A stretch of 55,795 nt of DNA from an uncultured Eubacteriales bacterium (GTDB lineage Bacteria; Bacillota; Clostridia; Oscillospirales; QAMX01): assembly GCA_905205975.1 (NCBI GenBank), contig CAJLFQ010000006.1, forward strand, positions 1 through 55,795, in the 5' to 3' direction. Under the pieces are notes generated by a model. It saw nothing but the letters and a program-made list of their open reading frames with translations. It searched no databases and was not told where the DNA came from. Positions 34,137-42,131 of this stretch are shown here, piece after piece; the stretch's first letter is position 1, and the number at the start of each line of letters is the position of its first letter. A program made the position numbers and the translations under genes.

Positions 34137-34724
34137 TTGAACGAAACACGTCGGAAAATCGGGACGCTGTTTTTGACGTTTTTGAAAATCGGCGCCTTTA
34201 CGTTTGGCGGCGGATATGCGATGATCGCCCTGCTGGAAGACGAATTCGTCGAACGACGGAAATGGATGGATCAGAAATCCTTCGTCGATATGGTGGCCAT
34301 CGCGGAGTCGACGCCGGGGCCTGTGGCGATCAACAGCGCAACCTACATCGGCTATCAGACGTGCGGCGTTTTGGGGGCGCTGGCGGCGACAATTGCCGTT
34401 TGTCTGCCGTCTTTGGCGATGATTTACGCGATTTCGCTCTTTTTGGACCGGTTTCTGAGCCTCGTTTACGTTGCCTATGCGTTCAAAGGCATCCGCGTCT
34501 GCGTGGTGTATTTGATTCTTTCGGCCGGGCTGAAGCTCCTGAAGGGGCTGGAGAAAACCGCGTTCAACGCCGTGGTTTTCTGTCTGACGGCTGGGCTGTT
34601 CATCGCGTTCAGCCTGTTCGCGGTCAACTTTTCTTCTATATATTATATCCTGCTCAGCGGGGCGGCCGGACTGGGCGTTTGCATCTTCCGGAAAAATATG
34701 CGGAAAGGAGCGCCGAAGAAATGA
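34137..34724 (+). CDS. Short-chain CHR (chromate) transporter, first half
   Basis: The 195-aa membrane protein is one CHR domain, with the motif FGGGYAMIALLEDEFVERRKWM, the PGPVAINSATYIGY segment and five to six helices. Short CHR proteins come as adjacent pairs that together equal a full ChrA. The start is TTG 34137 with a GAGAGGA site 12 nt upstream, somewhat far. Its stop overlaps the next gene as ATGA. Chromate efflux is the founding activity; many CHR proteins of gut Clostridia have unknown anion substrates. Confidence 0.9.
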   Translation: MNETRRKIGTLFLTFLKIGAFTFGGGYAMIALLEDEFVERRKWMDQKSFVDMVAIAESTPGPVAINSATYIGYQTCGVLGALAATIAVCLPSLAMIYAISLFLDRFLSLVYVAYAFKGIRVCVVYLILSAGLKLLKGLEKTAFNAVVFCLTAGLFIAFSLFAVNFSSIYYILLSGAAGLGVCIFRKNMRKGAPKK

Positions 34725-35293
34725 TTTACGCACAGCTCTTTTTTGCATTTTTGAAAATCGGCGCCGTTTCGTTCGGCGGCGGCTACGCCATGATCGCCCT
34801 GATCCGTGAAACGGTGCTGGCAAACGGGTGGATGACGGAAGAGGCTTTTCTGGATTTCATCGCCGTTTCCGAATCGACGCCGGGGCCGCTGGCCGTCAAC
34901 ATGGCGACGTTTGTCGGCGCATCGCAGGGCGGCATTTTGGGGGCGCTGCTGGCGACGCTCGGCGTCATCCTGCCCGCTTTCGTCATCATTCTGCTGATTG
35001 CCGCAGTGATCCGCAGTTTTTTGCAGCATACGGGGGTTCAGGCGTTTTTGTCCGGTGTCCGCCCGTGCATCGCGGCGCTGATTTTGGCGACGGCGCTGAC
35101 CATGCTGCTCGACACGCTGTTCGGCATCCAGACCGTCGGCAGCGGCGCAGCCGTCGACGGGCGCGCCGTCCTGATTCTGGCGCTGCTCGCGGCGGCGCGT
35201 GCGGCATGGAAGCATTTCCGCGGGAAAAAACCGTCGCCGATTGCCATGATCCTGCTTTCAGCCGTGCTGGGTATGGCGCTGTATGCAATCTGA
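34721..35293 (+). CDS. Short-chain CHR (chromate) transporter, second half
   Basis: The 190-aa partner repeats the pattern: FGGGYAMIALIRETVLANGWM near the N terminus, STPGPLAVNMATFVG and a hydrophobic C terminus. The start is ATG 34721, overlapping the first half by four bases, with AGGAG 10 nt upstream. The two halves should form an antiparallel pair in the membrane. The terminator at 35328-35370 follows after 35 bp. Confidence 0.9.
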   Translation: MIYAQLFFAFLKIGAVSFGGGYAMIALIRETVLANGWMTEEAFLDFIAVSESTPGPLAVNMATFVGASQGGILGALLATLGVILPAFVIILLIAAVIRSFLQHTGVQAFLSGVRPCIAALILATALTMLLDTLFGIQTVGSGAAVDGRAVLILALLAAARAAWKHFRGKKPSPIAMILLSAVLGMALYAI

Positions 35294-35327
35294 ATGGCTC
35301 AAACCGCCCTTTATAACCGATCGACAG

Positions 35328-35370
35328 AAAAATCCTGCCCATGCTTCGCATGGACAGGATTTTTGTTTTT
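35328..35370. terminator. Bidirectional terminator after the CHR pair
   Basis: AAAAATCCTG (35328-35337) and CAGGATTTTT (35355-35364) enclose a CCCATG/CATGG inner stem. A-run on the left, TTTTTGTTTTTT on the right. Serves the CHR genes (plus) and the LURP-one-like gene (minus). Confidence 0.85.
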
Positions 35371-35392
35371 TGCATTTTTCCGCGGGCTGGCT

Positions 35393-35866
35393 TCAGGACT
35401 TTCTGGAGCATTTCTCGGCGTCGATGGCGAGGACGAACATCAGCGCACACAAAGCGTCGCGCGGGTCGGAGACGTCAATGACGTAGGTATCCGTCCAGTT
35501 GAAGAGCTGCTTGGAGACGACGGCGACAGGAGCACCGTCTGCGCGGAGAATCGTATAGTCCCATTCCCAGAAATCGCCCTGAATGCGCCAGCCGTTGCAG
35601 TCAATCGAATAGCGCGGCTTGAAGAGCGATAATTCCTTGGCAATGCACCCCCAATAGCGGTTGCCGAGGTACAGCTCAAATTTCGGCAGGAACGTAAAAA
35701 TGCGCTCCCGCACGGTGCCGAGTTCGGCGCCTGCGGCGTCGAAAATCTTCAGGCAGTGCCCCCAGGAGAGCTGACCCCGGACGGTATAGAGGACACAGCC
35801 GGATTCATCATAAATATCGTAGCTGTCGAACCACGAAAAAAAGCGCTGTTTGAAAAGCATCTTCAC
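35393..35866 (-). CDS. LURP-one-related (tubby-like fold) protein
   Basis: The 157-aa protein begins LFKQRFFSWFDSYDIYDESG and has alternating short beta segments (YTVRGQLSWGHCLKIFD, FKPRYSIDCNGWRIQGDFWEWDY). This is the pattern of LURP-one-related proteins such as Bacillus YxjI, a tubby-like phospholipid-scramblase fold with no known bacterial function. The start is GTG 35866, with GGAGG 7 nt upstream. It follows the SGNH hydrolase gene by 31 bp on the same strand and shares its promoter. Confidence 0.82.
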   Translation of the reverse strand: MKMLFKQRFFSWFDSYDIYDESGCVLYTVRGQLSWGHCLKIFDAAGAELGTVRERIFTFLPKFELYLGNRYWGCIAKELSLFKPRYSIDCNGWRIQGDFWEWDYTILRADGAPVAVVSKQLFNWTDTYVIDVSDPRDALCALMFVLAIDAEKCSRKS

Positions 35867-35897
35867 GTCAGGACCTCCCGCTGCAGCGGCTTCGCCC

Positions 35898-37031
35898 TTA
35901 TTGGAACAGGGGCGCCGGCGAGGAAACATCCAGCCGGAACGGAATGTCCAGCATCCGCGCGACCTGGCGGCCAATGACTGCGGCCATCCGGGAGAAGCCG
36001 AGGTCGTTCGGATGACAGCCGTCGACGGTGCATTCGGTATAGAACGGCCCGTCGAACAGCGTTTCGCCGTCGATGAAGCCGACGCGCCAATCGCCTCCCG
36101 CCAGCGCGCGCGCATAGGCGTTCTGAATCACGAGGCGCGGGTTCCGGTCGCGGCGGCCGGGATCGCGGCAGAAGTCCGGCTTTGAGACAAACAGGAAGGG
36201 AATCTCCGGATGGGAGCGGCGGATCGCCTCATAGAGCGGCCAGAGCGTCTTTTCCAAATGCTCCGGCGACGGCGCATTGTGGTCATAATCGCAGACGAAG
36301 GCGGACATTTCCAGCGACGCCATGTAGTCGGCGATGACGGATTCGCCGCGGGCAGAGCCGGAGAAGCCGAGATTGATGTGGTCAACGTTCAGCAGGCGGG
36401 AAATGAGGTTCGTATAGGCGCAGCCGGGGCGAGAGGCGCATCCGCCCTGCGTGATGGATGAACCGTAGAAAACAACCGGTTTTTCCGCGCGGTAGCTGCC
36501 GCCCGGCAGAAGCGACGCGCCGGCTTCCAGACCGATGTAGAGTTCGCCGACGCCGCTGTAAAGCGGCATATGCAGCAGGATGTCGCGTTCATCGCCGGAT
36601 TCAAACCAGACGACGCTCTCATAGCCGCCGCGGATATCGACGGGCGGGAAAAACGACCCGCGGTATCTTGCGGTCTGGCCGTCGGACAGATACAGGTCGA
36701 ATCCGGCGGAACCGAGCGCAGCCATGTGCGGCATGACGCAGGGGTTGGGCATGACGACTTTCAGCGCGACAAAGCGGGAATTCGTCCGGAAGCGGATGCG
36801 GCCGCCTGCGGTATTGGTGTGCAGATGGGCGACGCCTTCGTTGGTTTCGGCGGCGATTGCTTCCGGCATCCGGCGGAAAACGCCTTCTGACAGCGGCTGA
36901 TAGAGCCCGTACAGCTGGAACGCGCCGCATTTTGCGCTGCGCCAGTCGGTCGCGGGCAGATCGAGCGACGTTTCAACGCGCAGGTTGCGGTCGATGTCGC
37001 CGATGGATTTGACGGTCTGTTGATTGGACAT
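35898..37031 (-). CDS. SGNH-fold hydrolase (GDSL-like esterase)
   Basis: The 377-aa protein has an N-terminal beta domain (about 1-185) and a C-terminal SGNH hydrolase domain. Block I reads VVFYGSSITQGG with the nucleophile Ser, the block II Gly is in NLGFSGSARGE, and the Asp-His block is DGCHPNDLGF. No signal peptide is visible, so it may act on imported acetylated sugars or glycosides. GGAGGG precedes ATG 37031; the longer frame covers the promoter. The cognate ester is unknown. Confidence 0.88.
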   Translation of the reverse strand: MSNQQTVKSIGDIDRNLRVETSLDLPATDWRSAKCGAFQLYGLYQPLSEGVFRRMPEAIAAETNEGVAHLHTNTAGGRIRFRTNSRFVALKVVMPNPCVMPHMAALGSAGFDLYLSDGQTARYRGSFFPPVDIRGGYESVVWFESGDERDILLHMPLYSGVGELYIGLEAGASLLPGGSYRAEKPVVFYGSSITQGGCASRPGCAYTNLISRLLNVDHINLGFSGSARGESVIADYMASLEMSAFVCDYDHNAPSPEHLEKTLWPLYEAIRRSHPEIPFLFVSKPDFCRDPGRRDRNPRLVIQNAYARALAGGDWRVGFIDGETLFDGPFYTECTVDGCHPNDLGFSRMAAVIGRQVARMLDIPFRLDVSSPAPLFQ

Positions 37032-37056
37032 GAAATACACCCTCCGTTTCCCGTTC

Positions 37057-37085
37057 ATTGTATCACAAATTTGCACGGTTGTAAA
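37057..37085 (-). promoter_or_regulatory. Promoter of the SGNH hydrolase/LURP-one unit
   Basis: TTTACA (37080-37085), 17 bp, TACAAT (37057-37062) on the minus strand. Confidence 0.75.
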
Positions 37086-37160
37086 GCATATGCGTGTATG
37101 ATTGCTGACAGAAACGCATACGATGTATGGAAAATCTGGCCAAAAAGGAGCGGACAAAAT

Positions 37161-37961
37161 ATGATGAAGCAATGGGCGGACGCAGTGGGCAGCTTGTTCC
37201 GCGGCCAACGGAAATACCGTACGGCGGTGATGGGAACGGTCGGCCTGCTCTGCGTCTGTGCGATGGTGATCGGTCTGCGTGCCGGGCGCGTTTCCGCGGC
37301 CGCAGAAGCGCGCGACTTACCCATTTACAACGTGCAGCGCGACGACAAAGTCATTGCCATCAGCTTTGACGCGGCGTGGGGCGACGAACAGACGCAGCCG
37401 CTGATGGATATCCTGGCGGAATATCAGGTCAAAACGACTTTCTTTGTCGTCGGCGAATGGGTCGATAAGTATCCAGAACAGGTCAAAGCGCTGGCGGATG
37501 CCGGTCACGAAGTCATGAACCATTCCAACAAGCACCCGCATATGACCAAACTCTCGCGGGAGGAGATGACGGCCGAACTGAACGGCTGTAATGACAAGAT
37601 CGAAGCAATTACCGGCGTGCGCCCGATTCTGTTCCGCGCGCCGTACGGCGACTACAACAACGCGGTGGTCGGCTGTGCGCGGGACTGCGGCATGTTCACC
37701 ATCCAGTGGGACGTCGATTCGCTCGACTGGAAAGACCTGTCGCCCGCACAGATCCGGGAACGCGTCGTGCCGAAAGTCAAGCCGGGCTCCATCGTTCTCT
37801 TTCACAACGGCGGCAAACATACGCCGGAAGCGCTTCCGGCGGTTCTGAAGGCGCTCCAGGAAGACGGATACCGGATCGTTCCTGTTTCAGAGCTCATCTA
37901 TCGCGATAACTATTCCATCGATCACGCCGGGACGCAGGTGCCAAAAGTTCACATCAACTGA
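37161..37961 (+). CDS. Polysaccharide deacetylase, PdaB-like
   Basis: The 266-aa protein has an N-terminal membrane anchor (about residues 22-42) and an extracellular NodB domain. NodB motifs are visible: AISFDAAWGDE (the catalytic Asp kept, the usual second Asp changed as in PdaB types), HSNKHPH metal histidines, RAPYGDYN, WDVDSLDW and VLFHNGG. Such enzymes deacetylate cell-wall or chitin-like polymers, and the PdaB group acts in spore cortex in Bacillus. AAGGAG lies 10 nt before ATG 37161. Sporulation is not otherwise shown here. After 37961 only short palindromes occur before the next promoter. Confidence 0.9.
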   Translation: MMKQWADAVGSLFRGQRKYRTAVMGTVGLLCVCAMVIGLRAGRVSAAAEARDLPIYNVQRDDKVIAISFDAAWGDEQTQPLMDILAEYQVKTTFFVVGEWVDKYPEQVKALADAGHEVMNHSNKHPHMTKLSREEMTAELNGCNDKIEAITGVRPILFRAPYGDYNNAVVGCARDCGMFTIQWDVDSLDWKDLSPAQIRERVVPKVKPGSIVLFHNGGKHTPEALPAVLKALQEDGYRIVPVSELIYRDNYSIDHAGTQVPKVHIN

Positions 37962-38101
37962 AGCACATGACGCCGAACAGAAAAAGATGAATCCGGCAGG
38001 ATTCGATAAAAAACAGCACGATTCTACAAAATTCGACAAACCGTCCGGTCGAAGAAAGTCGAGCAGCGAGAAAAAAAGAAACAAGATACCGCAAAACGGT
38101 G

Positions 38102-38130
38102 TTGACATTTTTTGCGGGATATGATAGGAT
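38102..38130 (+). promoter_or_regulatory. Promoter of solute-binding lipoprotein 1
   Basis: TTGACA (38102-38107), 17 bp, TAGGAT (38125-38130). A 75-nt leader with a GGCCGC/GCGGCC stem follows. Confidence 0.8.
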
Positions 38131-38204
38131 ATAAAGGAAGGGGCCGCTTGGCACATGGCGGCCGAAAGCGCAATCAAAAAGACCGATTCGAAGGGAGAAT
38201 CAAC

Positions 38205-39596
38205 ATGAAAAAGCATAGACACATCCTCTGCGTGATTCTTGCAGTGTTGATGCTGGCGGCGTTGTTTGCGGGCTGTAAAGGCAAGGATGACGATCAGGGG
38301 AAGACACCGGCGTCAACCATCGATGCGGAGCAGCTGAAGGGGTATCAATTTACCATCATGGGCACGGGCGATGTTTTCCCGAAAACCAATGAAGATGGTA
38401 CATACGCAAACCAGAACGCACAGGAGCTGGCCGAAAAGCTGGAAGACCTGGAAGCGCGTCTGGGCATCACGATTGAACAGCTGGATTTTTCGGGCGACAA
38501 GCTCGAACAGGTAACGGCTGCGGCCGTCAGCGGCCTGAAAATGGCCGACCTGCTTTATATGCGGCAGAACGAATTCTGGCCGGCGGCAAAAGTGAACGCA
38601 CTGCTGCCGGTGGACGGCGAACGCCTGATCAACGCCGGCTTAAACTGCACCGATGAGACGCGCTGGTATCAGCCGGCCGTCAACTGGACGAAGCTGTTTG
38701 GTCAGACGTGGGGGCTCCGCGTGGCCAGCAAATATGTCACTGCGCCGACAGGATATTTTGTGACGTTCAACAAATCGTTGTGCGCCAACGCGGGCTACAC
38801 CGACCTGTATACGCTCGTGACCGAGAAAAAATGGACGTGGGACGTTTACCGTGAAATCGCCAGAAAGGCCACCAAAGACACCGACGCCGACGGCGTACCC
38901 GATATCTGGGGCACGGGCGCGACCGCATGGGGCAACGAAGCCATTTCCAACGGTCTGCAATTCGTCGGCGAGGTCAACGGCAAATGGGTCGCCACCATCG
39001 ATTCCGACGCCGGCATCCGCGCATTGCAGTTTTTGTATGACATGAACTACGGCGACGGCACGCGCATGGATGAAAGCTCCGGCAAATGCCGCGAAGCGTT
39101 TGCCAACGGCTCCATCGCGTTCAACTGGACCACAATGGGCAACATCAACGGCCCGGGCAGCGTGATTTACGAATCCAACCACGACTACGGCATTGTGCCG
39201 ATGCCGATGGGCCCGGATGCGGACCGGTACTATTCCATGACCAACGACCTGGATGCATTTGTCATTCAGCCGGCGAACAAGGAGCTGGAAAAAGCGGTCG
39301 CCGTGATGAACGAATGGGCGCTGATCGTCAACGATACGAAGTCGTATCTGGAGCTGCTCGATGACGGCCGCTGCCGCACCGAACAGGATAAACAGATGCT
39401 GATCGACTACGTCATTCCGGCCTATGCCGTCAACATGGGCAAGATGAGCAGCGAGATCTGGGATATCGTCGACGAAAACGACGATGAACGCGGCATTATC
39501 AGCGACGTTTCCTACGGCGGATTTACCCCGAAACAGGCCATCGAAGAATGGAGCGGGAAGCTGAACGCCGCGCTGGATGCATTCTTTGAACAATAA
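38205..39596 (+). CDS. Extracellular solute-binding lipoprotein 1 (family 1-like)
   Basis: The 463-aa protein has a lipoprotein signal peptide with lipobox LFAGC (Cys at about 23) and an acidic linker. The long substrate-binding domain is typical of ABC sugar-binding proteins. A Ca-site-like loop DTDADGVPDIWG lies near residue 225, and DENDDERG near the C terminus. It is about 70 percent identical by eye to the next gene. No ABC permease or ATPase is adjacent, so it must share a transporter elsewhere or act as a receptor. AAGGGAG lies 8 nt before the ATG. The ligand is unknown. Confidence 0.88.
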   Translation: MKKHRHILCVILAVLMLAALFAGCKGKDDDQGKTPASTIDAEQLKGYQFTIMGTGDVFPKTNEDGTYANQNAQELAEKLEDLEARLGITIEQLDFSGDKLEQVTAAAVSGLKMADLLYMRQNEFWPAAKVNALLPVDGERLINAGLNCTDETRWYQPAVNWTKLFGQTWGLRVASKYVTAPTGYFVTFNKSLCANAGYTDLYTLVTEKKWTWDVYREIARKATKDTDADGVPDIWGTGATAWGNEAISNGLQFVGEVNGKWVATIDSDAGIRALQFLYDMNYGDGTRMDESSGKCREAFANGSIAFNWTTMGNINGPGSVIYESNHDYGIVPMPMGPDADRYYSMTNDLDAFVIQPANKELEKAVAVMNEWALIVNDTKSYLELLDDGRCRTEQDKQMLIDYVIPAYAVNMGKMSSEIWDIVDENDDERGIISDVSYGGFTPKQAIEEWSGKLNAALDAFFEQ

Positions 39597-39739
39597 AGTG
39601 CAGCCCCGCATGGAACCTGCAAAAGACAATTTTTCTGCATGTGCCGTCGGAAACAGGAGCAAAACGAAGAGACAGAGAGGTCCGGCCGGAAAAATAGCAG
39701 TTTTCAAGCAGAAACGGCTGAAAAAGACGAAAAACCATC

Positions 39740-39768
39740 TTGACAACCGTTTGCGAAGCTCTTATAAT
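39740..39768 (+). promoter_or_regulatory. Promoter of solute-binding lipoprotein 2
   Basis: TTGACA (39740-39745), 17 bp, TATAAT (39763-39768). The leader of about 90 nt contains the palindrome GGGGGCATGCCCCC and ends in the segment that matches the predicted small RNA. Confidence 0.88.
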
Positions 39769-39866
39769 AAAATCATGGCTTCCACCAGCCTGTGGAAATC
39801 TCCGGGCTGAGGCGGCTGCCAGAACAGGGGGCATGCCCCCCAAAATCATTCATCAGGAGGAGAATC

Positions 39867-41303
39867 ATGAAAAAACACGCGAGAATCTTGGCTCTGCTGC
39901 TTGCTGTCTGCATGATCACGGCGGTTTTTGCCGCATGCTCGAACAACGACGACCCGAAGCAGACCTCAGCTACGACCCCGAAATCGGGCGACACGACCAC
40001 GCCGGTCTCTGAACCCGACGTGACGACCCCGGCGCCGCTCGACGTTTCCGGCTACACGTTCCGCATCATGGGTTCAAACGATGTCTTCCCGAAAACGAAT
40101 GAAGACGGCTCCTATGTCAACCAGAACGCACAGGAACTGGCTGAAAAACTGGAAGATCTCGAAGAAAAACTTGGCATTACGATTGAAAAACTCGACGGCG
40201 GCAGCCTCGAACAGGTGACCACGGCGGCGCTGAGCGGCGACCTGCTGGCTGACATCATCTGGATGCACCAGCAGGGCTACTGGCCGGCAGCGAAGCAGAA
40301 CGCGCTGCTCCCGCTCGACGATGAAAAACTTGTCAGCGCGGGCCTGAACTATGCCGACGAAACGCGCTGGTATCAGCCCGCCGTCAAGTGGACCGCGCTG
40401 TTCGGCAAAACGTGGGGCCTCAACGTCGCCAGCAAATACGTCGCTGCGCCGACCGGCTACTTCGTGACCTTCAACAAGGACATCTGCGCCAGCGCAGGCT
40501 ACAACGACATGTATCAGCTCGTCCGCGACAAGAAGTGGACGTGGGACGTTTACCGTGAAGTCGCCAGAAAAGCCACCAAGGACACCGACAGTGACGGCGT
40601 GCCCGATATCTGGGGCACGGGCGCGACCGCATGGGGCAACGAAGCCATCTCCAACGGCGTGCAGTTTGTCGGCGAAGTCAACGGCAAATGGCAGATGACG
40701 ATCGACTCTGACGCCGGCATCCGCGCCCTGCAGTTCCTGTACGACATGAACTACGGCGACGGCACGCGTCTGGACGAAAGCTCCGGCAAATGCCGCGAAG
40801 CGTTCGCCAACGGCACGATTGCATTCAACTGGTCCACGATGGGCCACATCGACGGTCCGACCAGCTCGATTTTCGGCGCCAACCACGACTACGGCATCAT
40901 CCCGATGCCGATGGGTCCGGATGCCACCGAATACTACTCCATGACGGACAACAACAATGCGTTTGTCATTCAGGCTGCGCACAAGGATCTCGACAAAGCC
41001 GTCGCGATTCTGAACGAGTGGGCGCTGATCGTCAACGACACCGAGTCGTACCTCGACATTCTGGATGACGGCCGCTGCCGCACCGAAGAAGACAAGCAGA
41101 TGATGGTCGAGTACATCTTCCCGGCATTCACGCTCAACATGGGCAAGATGAACGATGACGTTTGGAGCATCGTCGACGAAAATGACGACGGCCGCGGCAT
41201 CATCAGCGACGTTTCCTACGGCGGCCATACGCCGAAGCAGGCTGTTGAAGACTGGAGAGACGCGCTGAACGCAGCACTCAACGACTTCTTCGATCAGAAA
41301 TAA
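39867..41303 (+). CDS. Extracellular solute-binding lipoprotein 2 (tandem paralogue)
   Basis: The 478-aa paralogue has lipobox VFAAC, a Thr/Pro-rich linker (about 25-58) and the same binding domain, including DTDSDGVPDIWG and DENDDGRG. AGGAGGAG lies 4 nt before ATG 39867. It has its own consensus promoter, separate from copy 1, so the two are independently expressed. Its start region (39844-39871) matches the complement of a predicted small RNA. A 47-bp stretch (40602-40648) is identical to copy 1. A strong terminator follows. No permease is adjacent. Confidence 0.88.
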   Translation: MKKHARILALLLAVCMITAVFAACSNNDDPKQTSATTPKSGDTTTPVSEPDVTTPAPLDVSGYTFRIMGSNDVFPKTNEDGSYVNQNAQELAEKLEDLEEKLGITIEKLDGGSLEQVTTAALSGDLLADIIWMHQQGYWPAAKQNALLPLDDEKLVSAGLNYADETRWYQPAVKWTALFGKTWGLNVASKYVAAPTGYFVTFNKDICASAGYNDMYQLVRDKKWTWDVYREVARKATKDTDSDGVPDIWGTGATAWGNEAISNGVQFVGEVNGKWQMTIDSDAGIRALQFLYDMNYGDGTRLDESSGKCREAFANGTIAFNWSTMGHIDGPTSSIFGANHDYGIIPMPMGPDATEYYSMTDNNNAFVIQAAHKDLDKAVAILNEWALIVNDTESYLDILDDGRCRTEEDKQMMVEYIFPAFTLNMGKMNDDVWSIVDENDDGRGIISDVSYGGHTPKQAVEDWRDALNAALNDFFDQK

Positions 41304-41325
41304 GCTGCTTTTCCAACGGCAAACC

Positions 41326-41358
41326 AAAGACCGCGGGGTTTCCCCGCGGTCTTTTTTT
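41326..41358 (+). terminator. Terminator of solute-binding lipoprotein 2
   Basis: AAAGACCGCGGGG (41326-41338), TTT loop, CCCCGCGGTCTTT (41342-41354) and a T-run to 41358. Confidence 0.9.
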
Positions 41359-41399
41359 CATGAGGTGAAGCGGACAGGCTTGTGCCGGACGGCGAAATC

Positions 41400-41410
41400 T
41401 GTGGTATAAT
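41400..41410 (+). promoter_or_regulatory. Extended -10 promoter of the two-component operon
   Basis: TGTGGTATAAT with a poor -35, 46 bp before ATG 41456. The same 11-mer precedes pncB, perR and the GH2 gene. Confidence 0.65.
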
Positions 41411-41455
41411 AAAAATGCTTTGGGCAAAAACAAGCCAAAAAACGGAGGAAAACAG

Positions 41456-42121
41456 ATGAAAATCCTGCTGGTTGAGGATGATGCGGCGATTGTCGGCAAT
41501 CTGACCGCTTTTTTACAGCGCGAAGGCTTCGCAGTGGATTCGACGCCGGGGCAATCCGGCGCCATGGCAAAATTGGCGGAGGCGTCCTATGACCTTGTGC
41601 TGCTGGACATTTCCCTGCGCGACGGCAACGGGTTTGCCGTCTGCTCCTACCTGCGGGAACATACGGACACGCCGGTGATTTTTCTGACGGCGTCCGGCGA
41701 TGAATACAGCGTCGTCGCCGGGCTGGATATGGGCGCAGACGATTACATCGCAAAGCCGTTCCGTCCGCGCGAGCTGGTGTCGCGCATCCGCAGTGTGCTG
41801 CGGCGCAGAGGACGCACGCAGGCGGCGTTTGAAGCGGGCGGCGTGCGCGTGGATACGCTGAAGGGAACGGCCACAAAGCATGGCGAAGAGCTGGCGCTTT
41901 CGGCGCTGGAGTACCGCCTGCTGCTCGTTTTCCTGATGAATCAGGGGATCCTGCTCACGCGGGAACGCCTCCTGGAAGAGATCTGGGATGCCGCCGGCGG
42001 CTTTGTCAACGACAACACGCTGACGGTTTACATCAAACGCCTGCGTGAAAAGATCGAAGACGACCCGCAGAACCCGCAGATTATCCGCACCGTGCGCGGA
42101 ATGGGCTACCGGGTCGGCTGA
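41456..42121 (+). CDS. OmpR/PhoB-family response regulator, BceR-like
   Basis: The 221-aa protein has a receiver domain with the acidic pair in VEDDAA, the phospho-acceptor Asp in LVLLDISLRDG, the Thr in FLTASG and the Lys in IAKPF. A winged-helix DNA-binding domain ends in RTVRGMGYRVG. GGAGG precedes the ATG. The histidine kinase starts 10 bp after its stop. Two TGACA-N4-TGTC(A/C) palindromes before the downstream ABC genes fit the BceR-type binding motif (TNACA-N4-TGTAA). Confidence 0.93.
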   Translation: MKILLVEDDAAIVGNLTAFLQREGFAVDSTPGQSGAMAKLAEASYDLVLLDISLRDGNGFAVCSYLREHTDTPVIFLTASGDEYSVVAGLDMGADDYIAKPFRPRELVSRIRSVLRRRGRTQAAFEAGGVRVDTLKGTATKHGEELALSALEYRLLLVFLMNQGILLTRERLLEEIWDAAGGFVNDNTLTVYIKRLREKIEDDPQNPQIIRTVRGMGYRVG

Positions 42122-42131
42122 GGAGGGGGCA

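Noticed and set aside
37989..38004. Terminator after the polysaccharide deacetylase
   Set aside because: GAATCC-GGCA-GGATTC is only 6 bp with a weak tail; not convincing as a terminator.
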